Counted from the first letter of the stretch, positions 10,901 to 20,485 are shown. The stretch: 64,000 nt of DNA from Cyclobacterium jeungdonense (GCF_010994275.1 NZ_WMCD01000007.1:245014-309013); one strand, 5' to 3'. Notes: a model not told the origin generated them from the letters alone. Numbers and translations: made by a program.

Positions 10901-11185
10901 GACCTCCAGGGTCTGAGACTCAAAACCGATAAAGGAAAAGGCAAGCCTTTGGGAGCCTTCGGGAACGGTGAGGACATACTGTCCTTCAATATCCGTCACG
11001 GTGCCTATGGTGGTGCCCACCACTAATATACTCACTCCAGGCAGGGGCTCATTAAACTCGTTACGAACCGTACCGCTAACCCGGGTCTGCGCGTATGCCT
11101 CAGAGGACACCAGCCCCAGAAGCAGCATTGCCCCCATATACAGTAACGTTCTGTGAATTAGGGGGTGTAGGGTAATATTTTTCAT
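7985..11185 (-). CDS. SusC/RagA-family TonB-linked outer-membrane transporter
   Basis: A 1066-residue protein. Residues 1-33 form a signal peptide ending AYAQ. A carboxypeptidase-regulatory-like domain follows (VSGTVRNEFNEPLPGVSILV, about 36-110), then the TonB box region (EVVVTAFGVQRERKELGY) and the plug with the SusC signature RIVIRGNASFSGNQPLFVVDG. The rest alternates like a 22-strand barrel, ending NRSYGFNLRIAL. It imports oligosaccharides through the outer membrane using TonB energy, with SusD as partner. It is the first gene of the minus-strand locus. No sigma/anti-sigma pair or hybrid two-component regulator is adjacent, so its control is not visible here. The neighbours lack a glycoside hydrolase; only a sulfatase and an unknown protein accompany it. 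Confidence 0.95.
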   Translation of the reverse strand: MKNITLHPLIHRTLLYMGAMLLLGLVSSEAYAQTRVSGTVRNEFNEPLPGVSILVVGTTIGTVTDIEGQYVLTVPEGSQRLAFSFIGFESQTLEVNGRSSLDVVMQEDSQDLGEVVVTAFGVQRERKELGYTVQALKPEDLTTANDFNLVNSLSGKIAGVQVTNSGSQVGASSRIVIRGNASFSGNQPLFVVDGIPIDNSSSNLGGAGGLDYGNTAADIDPENIASLTVLKGANAAALYGNRATHGVILIETKKGRQAKPGLGVELNSSMVFDVPSFFMDFQNEYGPGQRGGEYDWQQYLENNPGSNLSYNEYAKQNSYNYVNGIGGGVNENATSWGPRYDAGLLLDQWVKGPNSPWESIPNNIQDHYFQTGKNFINQVAVTARGKEAYGRVAFSNRQMNGTFFNTDQTVNTFNASLTLLPTDKLKVSTDFNYVNRYSDNIPVVSYGSMTKLAWGAFRNIPLDEVRKVYEEHGNEMGSGYNMNANNFYYELENTNSMDRKRFFGNINLDYELTDWLSANMVTGLDYYNEERESITLSRTRANINNNRGGQFSLTNLSRQEFNSDIRLNINKQFMNDFSLVALVGGNFRQNTSDFLSLSAPDLAVPDLFNISNVRGTPGTGMSESQRETYSLYSSATLGYKGYLFLGATGRNDWSSTLPEENRSYFYPSVNMALTLSDALDMNSTIFSHAQVRASLAQVGSDTDPYQLMGTYGTTTFNNISLFTPTAVKPPTNLLPEMTTSFEVGADLRFFSDRLSLDATYYRQVTENMILQVPTARSTGYASQLINAAEIENNGIELILRGSLMRRGDFSWDATVNWAKNTSTVVSLYEGLENITISSGFGGVRLVGTPGQPWGDLSGLPYVRDDEGNIMINPNGTPMTTNQQVILGNVTPDWIGGIQNSFQYRNFSFGGLLDFRMGGDFFSTTYWHSYPTGAFENSVQNDVRAEGIVVEGVQGDGSPNDIRISAQDYYNGSWVWNNHEYSIIDGSYVKLRELTFGYRFNIWKLQNVRFSVFGRNLAILHRSAKAKELGLDPESASQMGGGEAGTGFENFMPPTNRSYGFNLRIAL

Positions 11186-11473
11186 ATGCGTTGGTTAGAT
11201 GTGAATGGATAGGCTAATTTAGAATACTGTTTGGCGAAACCTATGCTACATCTTAGCCAAAAAATATGGTATCTTATCACAAATGGAGATTGTTGCTAGA
11301 AAAGCAAACTCCTTTAAACATCAAAAATATTCCCACACCGAAAATGGTGGCATTAATAGCCTTTCTCGTTTTTTCCGGATACGATAATCAATAACATAGT
11401 GGAGGGAAATTGAAATAAAGTTTTTTTCTTTGGTTTAGATTGGTATTTAGAAGAAAAAATAGGATCGGCTTTG

Positions 11474-12367
11474 ATGAAAAGAACCACACTTATTATCGCT
11501 GCGGGATTTGTTCTCTTATGGAATTCCGGATTTATAGGAGCCGTATATGGGCTTCCGTACACCGGACCTTTCACATTGGTTTTTTGGCGATACCTGGCGT
11601 TAACTTTGGTTATCGTTTTGTACTTGCTGCTAAGACAGCGTTTTCGATGGGTCGGCTGGAAAGTGGCATCTCCCCATATGCTGATTGGTATTTTGGCTCA
11701 CGGCCTGTGGCTTACTTGCGTATTGCTGGCACTGGATAACCAGGTTCCGGCGGGTATTGTGGCTTTAATAGTGGCATTACAGCCGCTGGCAACGGGTGCA
11801 CTTTCCGGTTTGGTTGTGGCCGGCGAACAAGCAAATTCCTACCAATGGTTGGGATTGGTTTTGGGTTTTTTTGGCGTTGTTCTTACTGTAGCCTTTCGAA
11901 TTGATTTTGGGAGCTATACATCCGTTTTTGGATATCTTATTCCTCTGGGATCCGTTATAGGTATGACTGCAGCCAGTCTGATACAGCGACGGATGGAAGT
12001 AAAAAAAGAAAGTAAAAAATTACCAGTTGACCTGGCCTTGTTTTATCAAAGCCTGGCAACAACTTTAACCTTGGCTTTACCCGCTATTTTCATTGAAAAA
12101 TTATCCACCCGATGGGAACCAGAGTTTATCTATGCCCTGATTTGGCTAATTTTTGCTGTTTCCTTGGGTGCGTATGTCCTGATGTGGCTGTTAATCGAAC
12201 GAATTGAAGCTACCCGAGTGGCCAGTTTGTTTTACCTGGGCCCCCCTGTAACCATGCTTATGGCCTGGCTTGCTTTTGGAGACATGGTCCAACCAATGGA
12301 TATTGCCGGTCTTGCTATCGTTTTTGTTGGTGTATTCTTATCTCAAGTTAACACGAAGAATCCGTGA
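11474..12367 (+). CDS. EamA/DMT-superfamily transporter
   Basis: A 297-residue integral membrane protein with about ten hydrophobic helices in two EamA repeats (first: FVLLWNSGFIGAVYGLPY and VALIVALQPLATG; second: GYLIPLGSVIGMTAASLIQ and LFYLGPPVTMLMAWLAFGD). Members of this family export or exchange small metabolites; the substrate is unknown. An in-frame TTG at 11471 is possible, but the ATG at 11474 is the natural start. It is divergent from susC across a 288-bp intergenic region that must hold both promoters. Confidence 0.88.
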   Translation: MKRTTLIIAAGFVLLWNSGFIGAVYGLPYTGPFTLVFWRYLALTLVIVLYLLLRQRFRWVGWKVASPHMLIGILAHGLWLTCVLLALDNQVPAGIVALIVALQPLATGALSGLVVAGEQANSYQWLGLVLGFFGVVLTVAFRIDFGSYTSVFGYLIPLGSVIGMTAASLIQRRMEVKKESKKLPVDLALFYQSLATTLTLALPAIFIEKLSTRWEPEFIYALIWLIFAVSLGAYVLMWLLIERIEATRVASLFYLGPPVTMLMAWLAFGDMVQPMDIAGLAIVFVGVFLSQVNTKNP

Positions 12368-12491
12368 TCAAATGACCTGTATTCTGGGTTAAATAAGTTC
12401 AGGTGATTGGCCTAAGAGTAAAAAGCCTCCGACTGGGTGATCAACTGCTGGCGGCAGCTTGTTCCTCTCTGTGAACTGCCTCATGTGTTGC

Positions 12492-13784
12492 TCACCTTAA
12501 TTCTTTCTTCTGCTGAAAAAACCACTCATATATAAAACAGAGCAGGATTAAGCCAAGAAAAACAGATATAGAGAGGCTGCCTTTTTGCCATTGGTAATAA
12601 AATAGAGCACCAAAAGCAAAGGTAGTACCTGAAATTCCCAGCATTACCAGCCAAATTTTACTTTTAGTTTGATGTCGCAGTTTAAAATTGGCAATATTCA
12701 CAGCAGTATAAATCATCAAAAACACCAAGCTCCCTACCTCTGCAATCGATTCTAAATTTAAGGTATTAGTGATCAGCAGTACAATTCCTCCTGTTATCAA
12801 AAGTGCTATACCGGACTGGTGTCCAAAAAGATCTTTCGTAAAGAAATAGGGTAACTGGTTGGCTTTAGACGTCTCCTGGACCATGTTTACTGGACCATAG
12901 ATTGTGGCATTTATGGCCGATGCAGTCGAAAATAAAGCCGCAATAGCCATTATCTCAAACCCTAAACTCCCCAACAAAGGCCTGGCGGCTTCTGCCAGCA
13001 CGTACTCTTTAGCGTTTTCTATTTCAGGTAGAGAAAGGTTGCCCACCACAACCACTGTGGCGAAAATATAAATAAGCATGACAATGCCAACACTTAAAAA
13101 CAACGCTATTGGGAGATTTTTAGATGGTTTTCTTAAATCTTCAGCTGTATTTGCCACAAGGCCGAAACCCTCGTAGGACATGAAAATTACTCCACTGGCG
13201 AACACGACATCTGAAAAACGAAATGATGTTGCTGCCATCAGCTCTTCGGTCTGAACTGTAGTTAAGCCAACTGCACAAAACAACAGTAGAACCCCGGTTT
13301 TGACCAATACGGTAACTAATTCCGATTTACCTACCAATGAGGCACCAATAAAATTTATAAAAACAAACAAAATCACAATGGAACTACTCAAAATGGGTAA
13401 CAGGAATGAACTATCCTCCATTCCTAAAAGCGCAGTCCCGTATTCGCCAAAGGCTTTGGCATAGAGAGAGGTTACAATCAGGTAACCCAACCACATCGCG
13501 ATATTCAAACCTCCTGCAAATGTACCTTTACCATAGGCCTTGTTTAAATATTCAACGGGCCCGCCTTTACTGGGAAATTTTACCGCAAGTCTGGACACCG
13601 AATAGCTGGTTAAGGCAGCAATTATTCCGGCTACTATAAATGAGAGATAGGCAAATTTTCCTGCAATTTGAACGGCAATGCCCATGAGGGCAAAAATCCC
13701 TGCTCCGATCATTGCACCTACTCCGATCGAGGTGGCTGTCCATAGGCCCATCGCTTTTTTATCATCCTTTTGCCTGTGTTGCAT
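12492..13784 (-). CDS. APC-family amino-acid permease
   Basis: A 430-residue membrane protein with about 12 transmembrane helices. The first helix contains GVGAMIGAGIFALMG, the unwound substrate-binding motif of the amino acid-polyamine-organocation family. The sixth region has VIFMSYEGFGLVANTAEDLRKP, also typical. It should import amino acids or related amines. It converges with the EamA gene, with 124 bp between the stops and no clear hairpin seen there. Substrate specificity cannot be assigned. Confidence 0.9.
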   Translation of the reverse strand: MQHRQKDDKKAMGLWTATSIGVGAMIGAGIFALMGIAVQIAGKFAYLSFIVAGIIAALTSYSVSRLAVKFPSKGGPVEYLNKAYGKGTFAGGLNIAMWLGYLIVTSLYAKAFGEYGTALLGMEDSSFLLPILSSSIVILFVFINFIGASLVGKSELVTVLVKTGVLLLFCAVGLTTVQTEELMAATSFRFSDVVFASGVIFMSYEGFGLVANTAEDLRKPSKNLPIALFLSVGIVMLIYIFATVVVVGNLSLPEIENAKEYVLAEAARPLLGSLGFEIMAIAALFSTASAINATIYGPVNMVQETSKANQLPYFFTKDLFGHQSGIALLITGGIVLLITNTLNLESIAEVGSLVFLMIYTAVNIANFKLRHQTKSKIWLVMLGISGTTFAFGALFYYQWQKGSLSISVFLGLILLCFIYEWFFQQKKELR

Positions 13785-14437
13785 TTCTAAAAAAGGTTTA
13801 CTATTAAATCGGTAAAGTCTGCGCTTGTTTCTAAAAGGTTTTTAGCTTACTATGCGTTTCGTTTTGATAATTGGAAACTTTCTTTCTAACGCGAAAGCGG
13901 TCCACACGTTTTAGTATTATTGAGCACTTATTTCATTTTATAACTGTATCAGGTTTTTATGTCGGGACCATTAGATTATGGAAAACCCTCACGGCTTTTT
14001 TCTATTCTGTCAGAATATGCCTGAAGACCTAAGCTCGCGCCAACTTAACCTTATTGCCAGATTTTTACAAACCTGTCCAATGCCTGATCAACAAAGACCT
14101 TAATAATAATAAATATTAAAGCCGTACAAAACACAAAAAAAACCACTTTTGAAAAAATAAAAATCTGGATAAATATAGAAAACCAAAATTTGCATAAAGT
14201 TGGTTTTATCTCAGTCTGGTCGAAGCATTGCCGTTTACAGAGAAACTTTTCCTACCTTAGAGCATATTAAGGTACTTTCTATTGTTTACTCAAAATCGTT
14301 TTGATCCATTAGGTTGAAAGAAAGCTCAGCATTTGCGTTGAAATAAACCAATTGAAACGTGTTAAATAATTGAATCAGCAAAGAGCTTTAATTAAAGCAA
14401 TTATTTTGTTAAGTATGACATACAAATAAGTGTTTTT
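13785..14437. other. Gene-free intergenic region (653 bp)
   Basis: An AT-rich stretch between the divergent permease and GltS-like genes. I see no open frame with coding character, no RNA gene and no perfect long hairpin. The promoters of both neighbours should lie here, but no perfect TTG/TAnnTTTG pair was found; the nearest to the GltS gene is TTATTTTG at 14401-14408, with no well-spaced TTG. Confidence 0.6.
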
Positions 14438-15790
14438 ATGCATGAATCCATACCAATTTATTTTAAAGCTTTATTTCTCGCAACGGTTTTTGCACTATTA
14501 GCAGAATTCATTTTAGGTTTTGTTCCTATTCTAAAAAAATATCACATTCCAAGGGCGTTTCTGGGAGGATTAATCGCACTTATCACTGGTCCTCAGGTTT
14601 TTGGGCAAACTCTCGATTTAAATTTTATATCTCAGGACATACAAGACTCATGGAATGAGTTGGCATTGTTTTTTGTCAATATAGTCTTTGCATGCATTTT
14701 TTTGGGAAGAAAAATTCCCAATTTTAAAACTTCAATGAAGTTGGCAATCCCACAAGCTTCATTGGGACAGACGCTCGCTTGGGGGCAGTATTTAATAGGA
14801 GGTTTACTCACATTATTTGTATTGATTCCCTTTTTTGACCTGGACCCAAGTGTTGCTAGTTTTATTGAGATAAGTTTTCAGGGAGGAGTGGGAGTTGCCG
14901 TAGGCATGGATGAGACATTTAAGTCTATTGGTCTAACTGACGCAAAGTCTATAACAGTAGCTCTTGCGCCGTTGGCTATGTTAACCGGAATCTTAAGCGG
15001 TATTTTTTTAATTAATTTTAAAAATCAAGATAAAATAATTCGCCTTGAACAGCAGGAAAGTAATAAAGAAGTAATAAAAATTAGCAGGTTTCAAAACACT
15101 TTCATTATACAACTGGCTATCATCGGAATCGCCATATTATTGGGTCAGTTGTTATTGGACTCCCTTTACTATATCGAAAGTACGGTATTATTAAAGTTTT
15201 TATATAATACCGAATTTGTAAAGTACATTCCATTTTTTCCGTTGGCCTTACTTGGAGGGGCCATTCTACAATTATTAATTAATAGATTTATTTCCATTGA
15301 AATAGTTAATAGAAGAACTGTAAAGCAAATTCAAACCTTTTCTCTGGATGCTGTCATCATTATGGCCATTGGGACCATAAACTTAACGGTTATAAAGGAT
15401 AACATTATTTTAGTCTTTGTTTTGCTGGTTGCCGGTTTTTTATGGAATATATCTTGCTTTCTATTAACATATAGAGTTCTTATTCCGAACTACGCGTTCG
15501 AAAGGGGCGTCGCTGATTATGGGCAGTCGATGGGGACCACATCTATTGGCTTAATGTTTCAATCTATTGTTGACAAAAACAATAAAAGTAACGGTAAAGA
15601 AGCATTTGCATTAAAACAGCTTTTATTTGAACCTTTTGTCGGAGGTGGTTTAATTACAGGGCTTTCTCCACTTATTATCCACAAGATGGGGCTTATTTAT
15701 TTTACGGGTATCTCTTTTGCTCTTACGCTTACTTTTTTTCTTACAGGCTATTTTTACAATAAAAAAAATAAGTCACAACAAGTAGATTGA
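14438..15790 (+). CDS. Sodium:glutamate symporter-like protein (ESS/GltS family)
   Basis: A 450-residue membrane protein with two inverted halves. The first half has PRAFLGGLIALITGPQVFG and the discontinuous-helix motif FQGGVGVAVGMDETF. The second half has the matching VADYGQSMGTTSIGLMF. Both resemble the re-entrant glycine-rich loops of GltS, which couple glutamate uptake to sodium. The sequence is distant from the enterobacterial protein, so the substrate may be another dicarboxylate. The gene stands alone and is AT-rich compared with its neighbours. Confidence 0.75.
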   Translation: MHESIPIYFKALFLATVFALLAEFILGFVPILKKYHIPRAFLGGLIALITGPQVFGQTLDLNFISQDIQDSWNELALFFVNIVFACIFLGRKIPNFKTSMKLAIPQASLGQTLAWGQYLIGGLLTLFVLIPFFDLDPSVASFIEISFQGGVGVAVGMDETFKSIGLTDAKSITVALAPLAMLTGILSGIFLINFKNQDKIIRLEQQESNKEVIKISRFQNTFIIQLAIIGIAILLGQLLLDSLYYIESTVLLKFLYNTEFVKYIPFFPLALLGGAILQLLINRFISIEIVNRRTVKQIQTFSLDAVIIMAIGTINLTVIKDNIILVFVLLVAGFLWNISCFLLTYRVLIPNYAFERGVADYGQSMGTTSIGLMFQSIVDKNNKSNGKEAFALKQLLFEPFVGGGLITGLSPLIIHKMGLIYFTGISFALTLTFFLTGYFYNKKNKSQQVD

Positions 15791-15970
15791 TATAAAGAAA
15801 ATTTTTAAAACAAGTCAGCTAAAAGGAGAAAGCAACAACCGCTTCAAATTGTGGGGAAGAACGCTAAAAACATTTAGATAGTAATACGGACCCCAACTCC
15901 GCCAAGGCAACCAATACTCAGTTTTCCCACGCATTCCAGGGTTTTTACATCATCTCGGACTTTTCACCCA

Positions 15971-16001
15971 TTGGAACGGTCAACATTTTGGCTTATATTT
16001 A
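15971..16001 (+). promoter_or_regulatory. Candidate Bacteroidota-type promoter of the DUF1622 gene
   Basis: TTG at 15971-15973, a 20-nt spacer, then TATATTTA at 15994-16001 (seven of eight to TAnnTTTG). The start codon lies 22 nt downstream. The match is imperfect and such short motifs occur by chance in AT-rich DNA. Confidence 0.35.
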
Positions 16002-16022
16002 TACTAAAAGCAAAGCAAATCA

Positions 16023-16370
16023 ATGCAAGAAGCTAGGATATACATCGAATATTCCGCACGAGCGTTGGAGATATTGGGCATCGCAACGATTATTGTCGGA
16101 ACTATTCTGGCGATGGTGAAATTCATCTTCGGTACACAACTAGTAAAACCGCGCTCGTATAAGATTTTGCGTCAGGAACTTGGAAAAGCAATTTTGTTAG
16201 GTCTGGAAATATTGGTTGCTGGAGACATTATTGCAACCGTTGTTACTGATCCAACACTCGAAGGTGTAACTATTTTAGCAATTATAGTTTTAATCAGAAC
16301 ATTCCTGAGTTTATCAATCCAACTTGAAATAGAAGGTAAGTTTCCCTGGCAAAAAGATAGTCCCAAATAG
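16023..16370 (+). CDS. DUF1622 small membrane protein
   Basis: A 115-residue protein with three hydrophobic stretches (about 13-37, 56-75 and 79-98). The pattern LGIATIIVGTILAMVKFI then RQELGKAILLGLEILVAGDII and LIRTFLSLSIQLEIEGKFPW is characteristic of DUF1622 (YggT-neighbouring, unknown function). It sits alone between two genes on the same strand. No biochemical role is known for the family. Confidence 0.88.
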   Translation: MQEARIYIEYSARALEILGIATIIVGTILAMVKFIFGTQLVKPRSYKILRQELGKAILLGLEILVAGDIIATVVTDPTLEGVTILAIIVLIRTFLSLSIQLEIEGKFPWQKDSPK

Positions 16371-16620
16371 CAATTATCCCACTGTCGATCAAGCCGTAAG
16401 CCTAAACTCAAAGCATTCGCAGCCTTTAGAATTGAAACACAAATCTGGCCACATTTAGCAAACTTTTTCAATGATGGTTTGGCTTTTTTTTTATAGCTTA
16501 TCCGCCAAATCAAATGATCGGACTAGCCGCCAAAATCGATTGATTCATTTGATTCTCTGAATCAGAAAGTTTCGGCCATCAAAATTGATAAAACCACCAC
16601 CACCCATCTAAGACAAAAAA

Positions 16621-17883
16621 ATGAAGCCTATTTTACTATTTTTATTTATTGCATCGGCATTAGTTGGTTGCAGTAAAAATGAAGCATCTTCCAATGAGTT
16701 ACGTCACCATTTAGAGGCATGGTTAGCTAAACCATTATCCGAGCGGGAGCCATTAGAAGACCTGGAATTCGCAAAAGAACCATTAACAAAGGAAGATGCT
16801 GAGGTTTTCACCGCCATGCTCTTTCAGGACAAACAAAACCAATTAATAACCAATTTTGAGGAACAATGGAAATCCCGTGAAATAAGGTACAAGGGCTTAA
16901 AAATGCCCTTCTATTTCCAAAAATTTGGCAATACGCCTTCTGATGGCAGCAGTTTATTTATATCCCTACACGGCGGTGGAAACACACGTCCAGAGGTAAA
17001 CGATCAACAATATGAAAATCAAAAGCACTTGTACGATCAAACCATGGACACGCTTGAGGGCATCTACCTGGCACCTAGAGCCCCCACCAATACCTGGAAT
17101 TTATGGCATGAAAATCATGTAGATGATTTATTTAATATCCTCATCCAACTGTCGGTAGCGCTGGAAAACGTGAATCCCAATAAAGTGTATCTATTGGGCT
17201 ATTCGGCTGGCGGCGATGGGGTATATCAACTGGCACCACGTATGGCAGATCGATGGGCAGCCGCGGCAATGATGGCGGGACACCCGAATGAAACCTCTCC
17301 TTTAGGGCTGAAGAACACCCCTTTCGCACTTCATGTCGGCGGATTAGATGCAGCCTATGACAGAAATCAAATAGCAACCGAATGGAAAACCGTGCTGGAT
17401 AGCCTGGAGAACAATGCGCCTGGAACCTACATTCATGAGGTTACTATTCATGAAGGATTGGGCCATTGGATGAACCTGGAAGATGCCATCGCATTATCCT
17501 GGATGGCAACGTTCAAACGCGATCCCATTCCGGAAGAAGTTGTCTGGAAACAGGATGACCGGCATCATGCAAATTTTTATTGGTTAGGAGTTCCTGAGGA
17601 TTTAATCGAAACAGGAGGGCTAATTCGTGTCGAATACAACACCTCACGGAATGAGATAAACATTGTTAACAATTACAGTAGTACGCTTAAAATATACCTG
17701 AACGATGAAATGGTAGATTTGGATGAACCCATTTCCGTCAAATACAAGGGCAAAACCCTTGCTAAAATGAGAGTCAAACGATCGATTTCAATAATTTACA
17801 ATAGCCTTTCTACTAAAGGAGATCCTGAATTGTCATTCCCTGCCGTACTAACAGTAATTGATAACGAAGCCATCAGGGAATGA
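16621..17883 (+). CDS. Alpha/beta-hydrolase (esterase-like) lipoprotein
   Basis: A 420-residue exported lipoprotein (lipobox LVGC, Cys17). The hydrolase core begins near residue 100 with LFISLHGGGN, an HGGG oxyanion-hole motif. The nucleophile elbow is GYSAGG with Ser195. A likely acid lies in HVGGLDAAYD, and the catalytic His in HEGLGHW. This resembles the polyhydroxybutyrate-depolymerase/feruloyl-esterase-like hydrolases. The last 100 residues look like a separate small beta domain (IRVEYNTSRNEINIV). It probably cleaves an ester on an extracellular polymer; the substrate is unknown. Confidence 0.82.
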   Translation: MKPILLFLFIASALVGCSKNEASSNELRHHLEAWLAKPLSEREPLEDLEFAKEPLTKEDAEVFTAMLFQDKQNQLITNFEEQWKSREIRYKGLKMPFYFQKFGNTPSDGSSLFISLHGGGNTRPEVNDQQYENQKHLYDQTMDTLEGIYLAPRAPTNTWNLWHENHVDDLFNILIQLSVALENVNPNKVYLLGYSAGGDGVYQLAPRMADRWAAAAMMAGHPNETSPLGLKNTPFALHVGGLDAAYDRNQIATEWKTVLDSLENNAPGTYIHEVTIHEGLGHWMNLEDAIALSWMATFKRDPIPEEVVWKQDDRHHANFYWLGVPEDLIETGGLIRVEYNTSRNEINIVNNYSSTLKIYLNDEMVDLDEPISVKYKGKTLAKMRVKRSISIIYNSLSTKGDPELSFPAVLTVIDNEAIRE

Positions 17884-18047
17884 AAAAGATGCATCAAAAC
17901 GGTCGTCCTATCGGAGGTAGCTGTTGGCACTAAAATCGTAAAGGATCAAAATAAAACCATTATTTTCCGGTGAAACCTTGATCAAATGGTGCTTTTGGCC
18001 TATTTTTAATTTCATATATTTCCTAACCACTAATAGAATCTTTTGAA

Positions 18048-19385
18048 ATGAGTACAAAATCCGATAGACGTTCTTTTTTGAAAAATGCCACGCTTCTGGC
18101 GGGCGGAGCTTTTTCGGCCCAAAGTATTTTCAACCAGGCCTATGGAGCTATTTTCGAGGATTTATCTGCCAAATACAATGCTTTTTCACCCAGTGAATTG
18201 GCAGTTCAGGAAGATTATTGGTCAACGATACAACAGGCCTATTCTGCCAGCTCCGCCCCTGTGCTCAACCTCAACAATGGGGGGGTGTCCCCCTCTCCGA
18301 TGCTGGTACAGCAGGCGGTGGAAAGGTACAACCAGCTTTCTAATCAGGGGCCTTCCTATTATATGTGGCGAATTTTAGACCAGGGAAGAGAGCCCCTAAG
18401 GGAACGGCTCGCTGCTTTGGCTGGAGCAGACCCTGAAGAAATCGCCATCAACCGTAATGCCACGGAAGCCTTAAACACCGTAATTTACGGTTTGGATTTG
18501 TCCAGTGGAGACGAGGTAATCGGTTGCCATTATGATTATGGCAATATGATGCAAGCCTGGCGGCAAAGACAGGAGCGGGAAGGAATCGTGTATAAGCAAC
18601 TTGACTTTGAGTTTCCTATAGAGGATGATGATTTCATCGTGCAGGCTTACAAGGAGGCCATCACCGATAAGACCAAAATCATCCATGTCACCCACGTGAT
18701 CAACTGGATAGGGCAGATCATGCCGGTACAGAAGATTTGCCGCATGGCCCACGAGCACGGGATCGAAGTAATCGTGGATGGCGCCCATTCCTTCGGACTA
18801 TTGGATTTTAAGATCCCCGATCTGGAAGGGGATTATTTTGGCACTTCCCTTCACAAGTACCTTTCGGCGCCCATAGGTAGCGGGATGCTGTGGATCAAGA
18901 AGGAAAAGATCAGCAAGGTCTGGCCACTGCTCTGCAACGGGCAGCCGAAGAGTGAAAACATCCGTAAATTTGAAAGCCTGGGAACGAGAAGCTTTCCCAT
19001 TGAACAAGGCATCGGCGAAGCACTTAATTTCCATAATGGCATCGGTGCAAAACGCAAGGAGGAAAGGGTACGATACCTCAAGAACTATTGGGCCGAAAAA
19101 GCCCTGAAAATACCAGGAGTAAAGGTACATACCTCCCTGAAAGCCCCCTACAGTTGTGCCATAGCCGGGGTATCGGTTGCCGGAATGACGCCCAAAGATT
19201 TGGAAACCAATCTTTTTTCCCGGTTTCAAATTCATACCGTCGCCATTCCGTACCGAAGCCTGAGCTGTGTGAGGGTTTCTCCTCATGTGTACACGCGCCC
19301 CTCGGACCTGGACAAATTTGTACGGGCCCTGGGAATATTGGCAGCAGAACATGCAACACAAAATATGGAAGAAAAGGGAGCCTAA
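18048..19385 (+). CDS. Tat-exported aminotransferase class V (cysteine desulfurase/isopenicillin N epimerase-like)
   Basis: A 445-residue PLP enzyme of fold type I. The N-terminus carries a twin-arginine signal (RRSFLKN followed by a hydrophobic segment), so the folded, cofactor-loaded protein should be exported. NRNATEALNTVIYGL is the phosphate-binding region, VIVDGAHSFG holds the cofactor-pairing Asp, and GTSLHKYLSAP supplies the Schiff-base Lys270. Class V enzymes act on amino acids (desulfuration, epimerisation, transamination); which reaction occurs here is unknown. An imperfect promoter (TTG at 17995 and TATATTTC at 18015) lies upstream. Confidence 0.88.
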   Translation: MSTKSDRRSFLKNATLLAGGAFSAQSIFNQAYGAIFEDLSAKYNAFSPSELAVQEDYWSTIQQAYSASSAPVLNLNNGGVSPSPMLVQQAVERYNQLSNQGPSYYMWRILDQGREPLRERLAALAGADPEEIAINRNATEALNTVIYGLDLSSGDEVIGCHYDYGNMMQAWRQRQEREGIVYKQLDFEFPIEDDDFIVQAYKEAITDKTKIIHVTHVINWIGQIMPVQKICRMAHEHGIEVIVDGAHSFGLLDFKIPDLEGDYFGTSLHKYLSAPIGSGMLWIKKEKISKVWPLLCNGQPKSENIRKFESLGTRSFPIEQGIGEALNFHNGIGAKRKEERVRYLKNYWAEKALKIPGVKVHTSLKAPYSCAIAGVSVAGMTPKDLETNLFSRFQIHTVAIPYRSLSCVRVSPHVYTRPSDLDKFVRALGILAAEHATQNMEEKGA

Positions 19386-19822
19386 AGCACAATAGAAAGA
19401 AAAAACATGCCCGATATGCTGCCGGAGCACCAAGCAAAGGACCAGTCAGGTTTGCGTGCCGGGATATGGGCAGGCATGGGTGACAAAAGACCAGTTGACA
19501 AGGGCTTATTTGTTACTAACGCAGGACTTCCTGGCCTGAATTTGGGAAAATGGTACTCATAAGCAAATTTTTGACCCCTCCTAAACAAGGTGCAGTTGAG
19601 GCGATCAATTTTCTACGCTTTTTTAAATAAAATTAGGTGTCGTCAAGCGCATTTGAAAAAATGTGATTAAATTAGGTTTAACGAATCAAGGTCTGAAAAT
19701 TGACTAATTATGGGGCTTTAATTTTTTGCGCGTCTGACGTTCACTACCGAAACACCCCCTAAATAGCCACGGGAAATCGAGTCTGTTAATTTATTGAATC
19801 ATTCATCAAAAAATTAGCTGAA
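19386..19822. other. Gene-free intergenic region (437 bp)
   Basis: No convincing gene. A 51-codon frame from the ATG at 19408 is open, but it has no recognisable motif or matching partner, so I leave it uncalled. The second half is AT-rich and should contain the promoter for 19823-20485. Confidence 0.5.
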
Positions 19823-20485
19823 ATGAAAACAAAAGGCAACGCCATGGGCACAATAGGATTTGTGATAAAGTTAGGTCTAATATTCCTGGTGCTACTTTCC
19901 GCCTCTGAGGCTATTGCGCAGGAACCTACCCCGAAGGAGAGGCACCTTTTGCTCTCTGTGTTCAACTCGGGTACACAACTTCCCGGCAACTTTATTACCT
20001 TGCCGATACATCCCGGAGTATCTGCGGGGATCGAATTTGCTCATAACCGAAGTACAATTAACCGCTGGTTTCAAACTGCTAAACTAGGCCTACTGCATCA
20101 TCAGTATTCGCAAACCGCCGTCCAACTTTATTCCGAGGCAGGATTCAGACGTTTCGTTTGGCGAGGTCTATCTGCCGAATTTCGTGTAGGGATCGGCTAT
20201 TTGCACTCCTTTACAGACGTTCCTATATTCAAGCTTAATTCCGAAGGTACCTACAGGCAGGTTTCAAAGTTTGGTCGCCCCCAGTTTATGGCAAGCGGTG
20301 CATTTGGTATGGGATATACTTTTTTAAAGTCAGCTCACCCGTGGAGACTGCAGGTGGATTATCAGTTTTATGTGCAAACTCCCTTTATCAACGAATATGT
20401 ACCCTTACTGCCCGTAAACGTATTGCATTTAGGAGGTACCATCCCATTTTCGGTTTTCAATAAAAAAAATCCGGCAAACAATTGA
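19823..20485 (+). CDS. Hypothetical outer-membrane beta-barrel-like protein
   Basis: A 220-residue protein with a signal peptide (about 1-32, ending AIAQ). The mature part alternates polar and hydrophobic residues, with many aromatics (SAGIEFAHNR, AEFRVGIGYLHSF, LQVDYQFYVQTPF) as in small outer-membrane barrels. No named family was recognised. It is followed 31 bp later by a beta-lactamase-like hydrolase on the same strand, so the two probably share a transcript. Confidence 0.7.
   Translation: MKTKGNAMGTIGFVIKLGLIFLVLLSASEAIAQEPTPKERHLLLSVFNSGTQLPGNFITLPIHPGVSAGIEFAHNRSTINRWFQTAKLGLLHHQYSQTAVQLYSEAGFRRFVWRGLSAEFRVGIGYLHSFTDVPIFKLNSEGTYRQVSKFGRPQFMASGAFGMGYTFLKSAHPWRLQVDYQFYVQTPFINEYVPLLPVNVLHLGGTIPFSVFNKKNPANN

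Noticed and set aside
12368..12491. Terminator between EamA and the permease
   Set aside because: Only a short imperfect repeat around CTGCTGGCGGCAG was seen, without a T-run.
18798..19433. 211-codon minus-strand frame opposite the class V aminotransferase
   Set aside because: No signal, motif or partner; the plus-strand gene explains the sequence.
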